Shown here: piece after piece, positions 46,901 through 58,000 of the stretch
How the letters are laid out: every line of letters begins with the position of its first letter
Numbering within the stretch: position 1 is the stretch's first letter
Assembly (NCBI GenBank): GCA_003117195.1
Contig: BDSI01000021.1
Span: 1,116,001-1,180,000 of the forward strand
DNA: 64,000 nucleotides
Direction: 5' to 3'
From: Eudorina sp. 2006-703-Eu-15
Lineage: Eukaryota; Chlorophyta; Chlorophyceae; Chlamydomonadales; Volvocaceae
Notes under the pieces: generated by a model
The model's input: the letters and a program-made list of their open reading frames with translations, nothing else
What the model was told of the DNA's origin: nothing
Database searches by the model: none
Translations under genes and position numbers: made by a program

Positions 46901-48297
46901 TGTGGGGGAACATAAGGCGCGGCAGGCGCGGTCGGAGGTGGCTGGACGGTTCCTAGGGGTGGCGAAGGACAGGGCGGGCGGGCGGGCGGGCGGCACCTCA
47001 GCGAAGCGCGGGGAGCCGCGGAGGCCGCCGCGCAGGCTACACCCTCCGGATAAGATGCTGCGCCAGGATGCGGGCGACCGTCGTGCTCTGCAATCACCGG
47101 CCGCATACCCGCACGCTACCCGCGCAGGTGCCTTACTGCGTCATAGCAGGGGCGTACGACGACGTGCCCGACGATCGCGCGTGGCTGGCGTCCCTGGAGC
47201 ACAAAGCAAACGTACGGCGGCGGGGGGGGGGGGTGACTCTTCGTCTCTCTGTCCCTTTTCTCATGTTCACTGCGGCAGACCGCGTTTCCCCTACGGCGGT
47301 AGGAGGGCTGCAGCCTGGCGGCAGGCAGTGCGCGCCTGCAGGCCAACTGCTGCGTCATCAATTCATCATTGGCAGCGGACCCTCCTGAGTTCGGTAGTGC
47401 AGCGGCTCTTGGGGGAGGGGCCATGCGGCGCTTGACTGGGCTCTTGGTGGCAGGCCACAGGGGGTTGGCTCTTTGCTCGGCACCTCCAGCATTTGACGGT
47501 CCACACACGCGGCGCGGCGCGGCGCCCAATGACGGTCGATGAAATGGCCTGGGTGGTGGCCCTCCGCCGGATGCGGTTCAGTCGCAGGCTGTGAGCGGGC
47601 AGCAGCAACGGCGACCCTATGGGGCTGATGTCGTACGATCACCTGCTGACCCGGACCTGCGACACCCGGCATACCGCAGGTGGTGGTGGAGGTGGAGCCC
47701 CTTCCGGGTCAAATTGCTGATGTGGACGGCGTGGTAAGTCGTTGGACAGCCGCTGTGGACGCTTTTGTTTGAAACGCTGCCCTCCTGAGCGGGATGGGGG
47801 GGGGGGAGCCCAAATTTACTGCGCCAAGATGTGGTGCACGGCCCCGGCGATAGCAAGGGCTCTGGACTCCACCTTCCACGCCTAGTCGCCTATCCATCGC
47901 AAATGGGGTGTACCGAATCTCGATCCCACCGATGACTTACAACGGGAGCATGAGTAGTAGCAGGGATCGTCGGGACATGGTCACTGACCCAACTTGTTAG
48001 GGTGGGCTCTAAAACCCAGATCCAAATGAGCCCCACAACCGTGCGGGTTCGTGCGGGTTTGTGTTGGATGGGTGGTCCACGTGCTGACAGGTCACCCTCA
48101 CGCGCCGGTACTCGACACCGGAGGTAAGCTGCCGGGCAGTTGCCGCCGGCGTCGTACCGTCGGCGCCAGTGGCGGCGGCGGCGCTAGGCGGCTGGCAGCC
48201 GGGGGCAGCGCAGTTCCTGCGCAAGTCCCTGTACTTCAAGTCGTCGGAGCTGGCGGTCAAGTGGATGGAGAACGTGACGGCGAGGGAGCTGCTGTGA
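43956..48297 (+). CDS. ELP6: Elongator complex subunit ELP6 (373 residues)
   Basis: Eight exons join in phase: 43956-44108, 44373-44432, 44791-44890, 45591-45940, 46438-46551, 47128-47211, 47680-47733 and 48091-48297. The order of segments follows ELP6: a RecA-like start (TIVRSSLRLSHSFIVQQYL), a strand and helix (VILVAAEQSFERYQYASKK), GHLVVLDAPLAP, then LYGAIRRA, GVAVILDSLT, WAAFLHYCCT, and VVVEVEPLPGQIADVDG. ELP6 forms a hexameric RecA-like ring with ELP4 and ELP5 that binds tRNA in wobble-uridine modification; catalytic ATPase residues are usually lost in the family, and no clear Walker A is seen here. Exon 4 includes a Ser/Thr/Ala-rich insertion. Intron 3 has a 22-bp minisatellite. A possible TGTAA signal lies near 48681. 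An in-frame ATG at 43968 could also be the start. Confidence 0.83.
45089..45338. repeat. 22-bp minisatellite in ELP6 intron 3
   Basis: Nine units of CATCGGGCCCTCGGCGGTTGTG lie head to tail at 45141-45338, preceded by two degenerate units. The unit length keeps frames open on both strands, which explains the Arg/Ala/Pro-rich frames here. Confidence 0.95.
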
Positions 48298-49868
48298 TGG
48301 GGCTAGGGCCAAGGGAGCTGCTGGAGAGTCGGGCGAAGGCCGGGCGGGTGGCACCGCCGGACGTCGTCCGGAACCACCCTGGAGCAGCGGCCTGCGCTAC
48401 AAGGTTTCTGGGCCCTGCACGTGGACCTTTGTCCTGTCTCGCCGATTGCGTCCTGCAGTAGAAGAGTGACTACTGTTTGAACTGATGCCTTCGAGAACCA
48501 TATTCCACAGGGTGGAGAGACTACTGTTTGAACTGATGCCTTCGAGAACCATATTGCAGAGGGTGGAGAAAAGATTTCTACGTCAGACAGACAGGCGCAT
48601 CGGATGCAGCGTCGTATGTGCCCCGCAAGCTCGCCAAGACACACGTTAGGTGCGATCCGATGTCGCATGGAGGACCGGCAATGTAAGCCACTGTCTGCCC
48701 CCCTCGGTTCTGTACCTCGCCACGCCAGCCATCCCCAGCCAGCATGCCAAGGCAGCTCCCACAGTGCACAGTTCGTTGTGAGCGGCCGGAGTCGGCCGCC
48801 CAGCCGACTCCTCCAGCGCACACGTCCAATGTTCGGGTAACCTTCCCTCCCCAGCGAGGGAGGGGAGCCCTGGGTTGGTAACCTGCGTTTTTGGGCGTAG
48901 GTACATCCAAGGCTACAGCCAACACGGCAGGTAAAGCGACGGAGGAGCCGCTTGCCCCAGCGATCAAGGGGTGGCTCGGTCCCGTGAAGGACAGGCAGGT
49001 CAGGTCTCCCGCCCCTCCTAGGCCCTTGCACTGGGGACATTGTCCGTCACCCGACGCACATTGTCCGTCACCCGACGCACATTGTCCGTCACCCGACGCA
49101 CATCCCCCCGCCGCCAATCCTGACCTCCTGATGTTTCATTCGCACCGCCGTACAATGACATCGATTCAGTGGTTTAGTGGTACCATGCAAAGCAATCCTT
49201 AACAGTCAAGGTCGCGGAGTGCGGGGTCTGAGAGGCGCACAACGCCGGCGAGCAGCGCCCCTTTCGACGCCACCACCCACCGTCGCGGCGCTCTCTCACA
49301 CCGGCGTCGTCGCTACGCGTGGCCCCGCCTGGAGGTCCCGTTTGCCAGATACTGACGCCGTCCCATTTCCCACACAGCGCAGCCGCCACACAGCGCAGCC
49401 GCCAGTATATCCAAAAGACACCAAGTACACAACGTCGTCTACATGCAGTATAACGTCAAGCCGCGTGCGAGCCAGTGCTGTACACCAACGCGGGCTCCTG
49501 TACAAAGATGTTCCAGTGTTAGTTAAGCTTATACGATGCGCGAGAACAATAGTACAACACCACCAACATTATCGCGGATGGTTTGGGGCGGGTTGTGGTG
49601 CATCCGTGTGCCTTACCCGCGACGCCGCCCCGCGCGCCGCGCCCTCCGCCCCCCACAGCACGCGCCACCGTCAGCAGCACAACAGCGACCCGCCGCCGCC
49701 TTCGCACACCCTCCCGTCATGGCGGCCTCAGCCGCTGCCGGTCACCGATTGCAGCAAGCCCGTCGGGATCTGCGTTCCAAGCCCGATCGGGATCTGCGTT
49801 CGCCAGGGCCCCTGAGGCCGCTGTCCTGGGGCCTCCTCGCCCTCCTTCACCCGCGGCAGAGCGAGTAA
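48298..49868. other. Intergenic region between convergent ELP6 and GRP-like genes
   Basis: No gene is supported. Two tandem repeats stand out: a unit of about 50 bp beginning ACTACTGTTTGAACTGATGC, present twice at 48468-48573, and a 21-bp unit (ATTGTCCGTCACCCGACGCAC) present three times at 49039-49101. Confidence 0.55.
48468..48573. repeat. Tandem repeat of about 50 bp, two units, downstream of ELP6
   Basis: The two units differ at only a few positions (ATATTCCACAGGG against ATATTGCAGAGGG). They lie in or just after the ELP6 3' region. Confidence 0.85.
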
Positions 49869-51161
49869 TTACCACTTAAACTTGCCGTGCTTGTGCTTTC
49901 CGTGATAGTGGTGGTAACCCTTGCCGCCCTTGTACTTGTAGCCCTTGCCGCCCTTGTACTTGTAGCCCTTGTGCTTGTGCGGGTGGCCGTACACAGCGCC
50001 GTGCACGACGACCGGCGGCGGGTGCGCCGGGTAAGCGCCCGGATAGCCGTCTGCGGGAAGCGGGTGCGGGGTTGATGATGGGCCAGAGGAAACACGCCAC
50101 CGCGGGGGCGGGGGGGGGGGCTTCTGCGGATTCACGCAGAACGGCGTGCGGCGTGTCCTTGAATTCAGTTCTGGCAGGTCTCTACGCCCCTCAAGCGTGG
50201 AATGCCGGAATGTCGTCATATGAAAGCGGTGGTTTATGCCGGTGTTATACACGCACGCCTTGTGATCTCTCCGCGTCTGTCTGTCTAGGATTCAGGATCG
50301 GGTTCGTGTTTGACGACGCGGACGCTCGGGGGCAGAGCTACCGGACGAGAAAATGCACATCTGCGACATCAAGACCGCAGGGACTTACGTGCGGGTGGTG
50401 GGTAGCCGGGGTAGGCGCCATGTGGCGGTGGGTAGGCACCGTGCGGTGGCGGGTAGGCGCCGTGTGGCGGTGGGTAAGCGCCATGCGGTGGAGGGTACCC
50501 TGCCGGCGGTGGGTAGCCCGCTGCAGGGGCAGCAGGTATTGGGGGAGGACGATCGATGCCAATGTAGGTGTGCGAAATGCGTAAGAATGGGTGTGGCCTG
50601 TTGAACGCCCAAATTGCGGTGTGATGCCCATAAAGGTTTTGAGCAGGGCATACCTGGATAACCGGGCTGAGGTGGGGGGTATCCGGGCTGAGGTGGAGGG
50701 TATCCGGGCTGAGGCGGGTAGCCTGCATTGCAGTGCAGCGATGGGTGGGGACGTAATCAGTCAGCATGTCCTTGTCGTTTATATGGTGTCCCGGGACGCG
50801 CACCCGAACCAACTAAGTCGTGGTGCCCGTGAGAGCAGGGTGTTGCATTTGTCTTACCATAGCCAGCGGGCGGTGGATATCCCGGCGGAGGCGGACCTGC
50901 AAGCGTTTCAATTTCGTTAGGGCCCCGATCACCGTCACTTGACACATGTTGACAAACGTTACGCAGTATTCCACATCACTATACGTCAAGCAGATTATGC
51001 TGTTAAGACGGTAAAGAAGAATTGCGTAAAGCCGAGGCTCAACAAAACTGTCGTCTGGACATGAAATACGCCCTTCAGCGCTCAAGCCAATAAGGGGAAT
51101 GCTGACCCCACAGCATATTTGTGCACGTACCTCCAGGATAACCGGGAGGCGGATGTGACAT
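49869..51161 (-). CDS. Tyr/Pro/Gly-rich protein, GRP-A3-like with XYPPX repeats (150 residues)
   Basis: Five exons join in phase: 51161-51131, 50896-50858, 50722-50654, 50520-50389 and 50050-49869. The start is MSHPPPGYPG. The middle repeats GYPPPQP and then GAYPPPH four times. The C-terminal 40 residues are made of Lys, His, Gly and Tyr (GYKYKGGKGYKYKGGKGYHH), ending GKHKHGKFKW. That architecture, with a repeat region and a His/Lys/Gly tail, matches plant glycine-rich protein A3 and XYPPX-repeat proteins, whose exact function is unknown. No signal peptide or membrane span is evident, although plant relatives often carry a hydrophobic Gly/Ala segment between the two parts that is missing here. 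Exon borders fall between repeat units and all interior introns are in phase 1, so exons can expand freely. Confidence 0.82.
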
Positions 51162-51466
51162 TGTGTATCCCCTGAGGCCCTAACTCCGGGATATATTACA
51201 AAAGGTCGTCAATCTGCGCCGAGCAGAAATCTCAAGCACAAACAGTGTAGAAGTCGGTACCAACAATATTTATCCGAATGGCGGTCCCATGTTGAAGAAT
51301 AGCAACTACGGTGTACGGAATGTCAGTTGCAGGGCTGAGCAGAAGCTGAGCGCAGGTTCGCGGGCAAACACCGAAGAGGTGTGATTGCTCTTATTCTTCT
51401 CAAATGCCACTTTAGAGCTTGAAATAACGGAAGCGATTGTCTGTGACTGCAGTCTTCGACTTTGAC
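51162..51466. promoter_or_regulatory. Bidirectional promoter region: GRP-like gene / GDPD
   Basis: 305 bp separate diverging start codons at 51161 and 51467. The stretch is richer in A and T than its surroundings. Confidence 0.5.
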
Positions 51467-54400
51467 ATGTCGGAACTGTCAACGTTTGTTTTGATTGCGC
51501 ACAGGGGCAACAGTGCAGATGCGCCAGAGAACACGATTCCCTCCTTCGACTCTTCGATAGATGCGGGGTTCCCACACTTTGAGACGGTGCGTACCTCACC
51601 CAGGGCGCACCCCGAGCATTCTCTTACACACAACGCCGGGGGCACACACGACAGCATGGACATGTGCGACAACTTGCTCCACCGCACATCTGACTTGCAG
51701 CCCTTGATTATAAAAGGTTAACCTATTTGCCGCAGCAGTAACACCCCTTCCCAGCTACCAGTACTGCTCCGTAGACCAGCGCTATCTAAACCCTACGCAA
51801 ACCACCCAGGGTCAAACTTGCATCATCTCTGGATGGACTGCGCGCCTACCCCCATCCCAGGAGCCCACGAACTCGCACCCACATGCTGCGCCCATCTGGC
51901 GAAGCGATAGCAGCTGCTGCGGGTGCTGATCCCTGCTGCTGCTGCTGCCCGATGCCTGATGCCCAGATCGTTTCACAACCACGCATCCCTGCCGCTGCCG
52001 TTCCTGCTCCTATCGTGCGCCTGGCGCCCAGGACTGCCAGCTGACCGTTGACGGCGTCGTCGTCGTACTGCACGACGAGCAACTTGGTCGTACGACCCCA
52101 GGCGCGCAGGGCGCCGTCGCGGAGACGTCGTGGGCGGCGCTGCAGGACATGGACGCGGGCAGTTGGTTCGATCCAAGGTTCGCAGCCGCCCGCATCCCCA
52201 AGCTGGCCAACCTGTTGCAGCGCTACCAAGGCCGCGCACACATCCACCTGGTACGACATCCGTACTGCTGTACGGTCAACCGCACGCCTCCGTAACCACC
52301 CACATCGGTCATATGGGTCCGCTTCCCGGTGCCGTGCAGTTGGTGGGCCTGTCCTTGCCTTCAGGGCCACCACAACACACAGCCTGGCTCGCCCTCGGTC
52401 CCGCACCCCGTCCCACGCGCTGGATCCTGTCCCACGCCATGGGCCCCGTCCCACACCGTGCACCCCGTCTCCACGGCGCCCCTCGTGTAGGAGCTTAAGA
52501 GCCCGCAGCCGGATCTGCCCCGGCGCGTGGCGGAGGAGCTGTCGGCTGCTGGAGGCGGCTGGTTGGCTGCCGCCTCACAGCAGCTGACGTCCGATGAAAC
52601 TGAGATCCCGGCAGCGCAGCCGGCCCCGACAACAGCAGCAGAAGGCGAAGCGCTAACGATAGGCGGCGTCGATGACGCGGCTGCGGCGCTATCGACATCG
52701 TACGACACCGGGCTCCGGAACCAGGACTTCAAGGTGCCAGGACTGACGATCACGTCGTTCCATCTGGAGCAACTGCGCCGGTCGCTTCAGGTACGAACGC
52801 GAGCCCGACGGCCTTGCTCTCCCTTCGTTGCCCGCTGCCGATGAAGTCGTCTTTGGTTGATGCGCGAGGGACACGCGCGGCAATGCACGGCGGGGCCGCG
52901 GATGGCGCGCCGGGTCCACTGTGACATGATTCAATCACGGCGGCGTGTGTTTAATGAGGAGCCCGGCGGCGTGTGTGTGTTTGGAAAAAAACCCCGCGTG
53001 TTTGTGTTATGGAAAGGCACTCAGGTCGCATGTGTGATTAGGGAGCGAGAGCGTCCACGAGGCCGCATGCGCGTGTGCAGCGAAGAACCCGCCCGACCCG
53101 AGCCGCATGTGCGTACGGTTATGTGTATGTGTACGTGTACGTGTATGTGTACGTGTATGTGTATGTGTACGTGTATGTGTATGTGTACGTGTATGTGTAT
53201 GTGTACGTGTACGTGTATGTGTATGTGTACGTGTATGTGTACGTGTATGTGTATGTGTACGTGTATGTGTATGTGTACGTGTATGTGTATGTGTACGTGT
53301 ATGTGTACGTGTATGTGTATGTGTACGCCCAGGTGTTGGGCAAGGTAATCCACTCGTGTGTCCTCACCCCTCATGCGTCGTACAGTTGCTCCCTGGAGTC
53401 GTCCATGGGTGGCTGGTGCACGAGCTCACGGACCTGGCCATCCAGGTGCGAGGGAGCCAGTGAGGGGCTGTAGCTGGGTTGATCAATCGGCTGTAGCTGG
53501 GTGGATCAATCGGCTGTAGCTGGGTCGATCAACCGGCTGTAGCTGCGCAACGGGCTGCTGTGATGCGCTGTGACTGCCTGTTCGGGGTCGCAACGGGGTA
53601 CAAATAGCCGTTATGGGCCGCAAGAGGCCGATGGGTCGGTGGGCGACCCAGATCGGGGTCTTCATTCTTCGACAGCGGCTGCGACATGGCGGTTGGGGTG
53701 GATACTGCCAGGCGGGACGCGACCAAGAAGAATGGTCATCAAGCCTGATAAGAGACTTACTAAGAATGGTCAACCCTTATACGAGACTTACTAAGAATGG
53801 TCAACCCTTATGAGACGTACTACAGCGTGCGCCAACGGCCTGCAACGGGCTGGTTGGGTGCCGTGCTGCGTGCCGCCATGTGCTGCTGCACCCCCCGAAC
53901 TCATGCACCTGCAGGAGGCCGTGGCGGCCGGCTGCCGTCAGATCTGTCCCCGGGCCAACGTCCTCACGGCGGATCGCGTCAAAGCGGCGGTGGCCGCGGG
54001 GCTGTCAGTGCGGGCCTGGGGCGTCAAAGACCTTCAGGTGAAGGGAGCCCCCCGTGTGGGGAGGAGCCCGTGTAGGGAGGAACCCGTGTGGGGAAGCCCA
54101 ACCCCTGTTAGCTGGGCGCGTTGCACTTTTGTTGCGGACGGAACGGCTGATCGGTTCGGGTTGAGATCTGGGGTCCGTCAACCTAAACGACCCCCGATGC
54201 GGATCGGCAGGGATCGACAGGGGAGGGCCGGCGAAGCCCGGGTTGCATACCCGATGGAGGAGGAGGAGGGTTCTGGTGCAATGCCACGGTGTGGTGTTGC
54301 GTGGTGTTGCGTGGTGTGGCGTGGAGTGGTGTGGTGTGGTGCGGTGCGGTGCGGTGTGCACCACCAACGCTCAACACGGCGCAGCACGGCATGCCGCCTG

Positions 54401-54657
54401 CCAGGCTGTGAACCGGAGCTGTCCACACCGCGCACTAACCCAACCACGCCAGCTAACCGGCCACCCTCCGTCCTTCCCTGCCTGCCTGCTTGCCTGCCTG
54501 GCACCTTCCGTGCTTGCCTGCCTGCCTGCCGAAACCCTGCCCCCCGCCCCGCCCCCAGCTGCTCCGCCACGTGGTGCAGTGCGGCTGCCAGGGCGCCACG
54601 GTCAACTGGCCCCGGGAAGCTCAACAGGAGCTGCTGCTGCTCGGCCGCTGGAGATGA
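51467..54657 (+). CDS. Glycerophosphodiester phosphodiesterase (306 residues)
   Basis: Six exons, all in phase 0: 51467-51586, 52032-52250, 52491-52790, 53386-53445, 53915-54037 and 54559-54657. The GDPD barrel signature is complete after splicing: [13 protein letters not shown], then E-T-D across the exon 1/2 junction, then [14 protein letters not shown] with the catalytic His-Asp. Later blocks are [19 protein letters not shown] and [10 protein letters not shown], typical of the family's C-terminal barrel strands. The enzyme hydrolyses glycerophosphodiesters from phospholipid breakdown to glycerol-3-phosphate and an alcohol. No signal peptide is seen, so a cytosolic or plastid location is possible. 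A poorly conserved Ala/Gly-rich insertion lies in exon 3. Intron 3 contains a long purine-pyrimidine alternating repeat. Confidence 0.9.
53115..53328. repeat. GTGTATGTGTAC dodecamer array in GDPD intron 3
   Basis: More than 200 bp are built from GTGTAT and GTGTAC hexamers, a strict alternation of purine and pyrimidine. It keeps open frames on both strands (Tyr-Val, Cys-Val, Thr-Tyr), which are artefacts. Confidence 0.95.
53466..53545. repeat. 26-bp tandem repeat in GDPD intron 4
   Basis: GGCTGTAGCTGGGTNGATCA units occur three times, followed by a partial fourth. A second short tandem pair (GAGACTTACTAAGAATGGTC) lies at 53753-53812 in the same intron. Confidence 0.85.
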
Positions 54658-55028
54658 TGATTGGGAGGCCGCTGGATATGATGATTGGGAGATGATTGGG
54701 AGATCATCTTGGGCGAAGGGAGGAGAGTGTCAAATGGTGCCGAGGGAGGAGCACAACTGGACCGCGGCAGGGGAACACGGGTGTGGAAGGGGACGGGGCA
54801 AGAGTGCGCGCAACCCTGCACAGCCACGTCCCGTACTGCGACCTGTCATGTCCCGCCGACAGAACGTACTGCAAGGCCAACTGGCGGCAGGAACCACCGC
54901 CACCTGACGGAGGGAGGTTCGCGTATGGCGTTATTACATGCCGCAAGGCCGTCGCAACGCGGCTGCTGACGCCGCCGTATACCCGCTTGGCGGCCGTCCG
55001 GCATGTCGTACTGGCCTTGGTTACACCG
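54658..55028. other. Intergenic region between convergent GDPD and phosphatase genes
   Basis: No gene is supported in these 371 bp. Two ttaca words at 55021-55025 and 55029-55033 give TGTAA on the minus strand at the phosphatase stop codon. Confidence 0.5.
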
Positions 55029-58000
55029 TTACAGCCGTTCCACCCGGCCGTTTCCGTACATCACGTCCAATTTTCCTGCCGTACATTGCAGTACCGCCAT
55101 CTCCCCGGCGATGGCCTGGCTGAGCCCCACATCCGCCATCAGCAGCTGGCCGCCGCACCTGGGGTGTCCCAGGGGTCGGTCGGTCACGGGGCTCGGCGGA
55201 TCGAGGGCGGGATCTATCGAGGGCAGGCCGCTTCGACACCAACCACCAACCACATCCGGGCGCTCTGTGCCAAGACGGTGATGCGAACTTGGGGGCGGGG
55301 TTCCGGGTAGGTGGCAAGATAACATGTACGACACGATGCACGTCACAAGGACCTTGGAGACGCCTAGGGATGGCACGGTGGCTGGCACGGGGTTCTATCT
55401 GGCCAAGAGCGGGGCCGGAGAACACTCCTTCCTTCCGCGGCAGCGACGGCGGCGAGAATCCGTGCCCGTGACCCAAAGCTGGTGGCCTCCATCGCTCCTA
55501 GTAGCCCTGGACGCCTTTAGGATTGCCTTCGCTCCCCGGGCCCTGGCCCTGGGTGGGTTGATGTGCGATCGCTTCTTCCTTGTGCCCCTCACTCCCCCCC
55601 TCTATGCTCACCTGTCCGCAACCGCACCCGCATCCGCCGCGCGGCCGTAGCCCTGACGTTCTTAGCCCCGGTCCCGCCCACGGTCCCGCCCCGGTCACCG
55701 GTCCCCAGCCTCACCGACGGGTGACCCTGCCGCCTCGCTGCACCGTGTGCCCCACAACCAGTCGCTGCACGCCCAGCCGCTGCGCCACCACCGCCACCTC
55801 ATCGCAAACCTGCGGACCGCAACCACCAGCTCAACCGTCAACGGATAACGCCCAGGCGACGGCGACGGGACAGCAGCAGCAGCAGCAGCAGCACATCAGC
55901 AGAAACATCAGCAGCAGCAGCGGCAGGCGTTAGCAGGCACAGCAGCAGATGGCAATAACGTAGGTAGCAGGAAAAGCGGCAACAGCAGCGCGAGGCGGTA
56001 CCGTAGCTGGGCCGTTAGTTTATGGGCCGTTTCAAGGGACCGGTCCGTCCCTGCAGGTGATAAGGCCCACGTGGTGTAGCAGCAGCGTTTGGGCGATATG
56101 ATCTGACAAGGGGGTTCCCTGGACGAACCCAACCGACCGTTCCAGCGCCCCAGGGAGGTCCTCTATACCCAGTCGTCCGAGAGAAAGGATTGCCGTACTT
56201 GTACGGCAGCATTGCCGTACACATCTTGACAACAACGTCATCCGCAGAGCAAGTACGACAGCACACAGTGCACGGACACAGGCGTGCCTGTTGTGGCGCG
56301 GCGTGTATGTACCGGCGACTCCAAACGGCGCCCTCGCCTCCCAGCAACAGATCTGGCCGTACGGCGCGGGGGCGGGGGAGGGGAAGGACAGGGAACGAAT
56401 GCGGCCAACACAGCAGCAGGGGGTAAAGAGGAAGTAAACCGAAATTCGGACAACCGTGGCACACTGTACAGGCGCAGGGGGCGGCCGCACCGACAGGCAC
56501 AGCAGTCGGACCCTCACGGGGCTTCGCTGTGGCCCATGCATGCTACGGGGTCCGCGGTAACGTTCATTCATTCATGTTAACGGGTCCGCGGTAACGTTCA
56601 ACTGTTCATTCATATCATGTTACGCACTCATGCGGTGCCGGCGAACGACCACACGGGGGAGCATGGACGCATACGACGGTGTGCGCACTGGGTCTCTTCG
56701 CCCCCGAGCAGCCCAAGCAGCCCAAGCGGGGCGGCACAGCCGGGTACGCAGTGCAGAGACGCGGCGGCAGCCACACATGCTACGGTACTCCCACAGCTCC
56801 TGCTGTCCGCATACGGTAGATCGCTGCCGGTGTCAACCGATTGCGGTCAGACGTCGGAGCTATATCCTATATAGCGGAGGAGTCACAACATGCGTCAAGA
56901 GGACACCGCGACGGCGCGTTCCACGATGTGGACTTACCCGCAAGCGCCCGTCGAAAGCGCTCGTAGTCGTCAGCCGCCGTCGAAAACTTGGCGGCGGCGG
57001 CGACGCTGCCGTGACGGCACCGCCGGCCCTCGCAGCCGCGGAGCGCCGCCAGCACGGCCGCGTTCCAGGCTGCAATGTACTGGTCAGGCTGCAGCTCGTC
57101 CGACGTCCCCGTCTTGCCAGGAGCGGCGACGCCGGCCTCCGGCCGTTTCCGTGGAGGATCGTAGCCGCCGGCGGCTGTAGTCGGCGGCAGCAGCAACCTC
57201 TCAACTGCTCGCAGCATCCAGGGGAAGGCCCCAGCGTGTACGGCAAGAATACGGCATCCCCCCGCGTCGACGATCGCCGCGAGTCGTCGATGCCGTATGA
57301 GCGCGCCGAGCGGCACGTCCGCCGACAGCGCGTCGCGCCACAGCTCAAGACCCCTCAGCAGTTGCTGATGGTTTCGGTGCTGCTGTAGCAGCTTGCGCTG
57401 CGACACTGACCCACGGGTCGGCTCGGCGATGGGGCCGCCAGCATCCGCGGCACGGAAGTCACAATTACCACAACCATCTTTTCTGCCGTACAGCAGCTCC
57501 CGTTCCCCGGCGGAGTGGCGCCCAGGGTTCGTGCCCATCATCGTTTCAGCACGCAACGACGCGTCCTCTGCCGCGTTCCCCTTTCCCGCGTTCTCTAGCT
57601 CACGCTGTACGGAATCTATTCCACTGCGCGGAAGATGCGACCCATGGGACGCGTCCGGCCCTGCCACCGCCACTGCGCCGCCGTCACCCGCCGCCAGCCG
57701 CCGCCCGTCTGCCGTCGAGGCTGCCGTACGGGACCAGCCCGGCGGCAGGTCCCCCGCCTCCGCCAGCGCCAGCGCCTCAGAATAGGCCACATACCTACAC
57801 AGACGAGTGTCGTACACACAGGGTACGGCGAAGCCAGCGAAGATGGGGTCGCAGTAATCGCACCAAACGAACGCACGAACGCGCGATGCCTGCCGTGCTG
57901 GTACGGCATAATATAATGCACCTGAAATCGTGTTGTATGTTCATCAGCTCGTGGTTGCCAAGGAGCATGACGACGTCGCCTCCGGCAGCGCGCGCCTGAT

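Noticed and set aside
53021..53473. Frames of Tyr-Val, Cys-Val or Thr-Tyr repeats
   Set aside because: They are translations of the GTGTAT/GTGTAC array in a GDPD intron.
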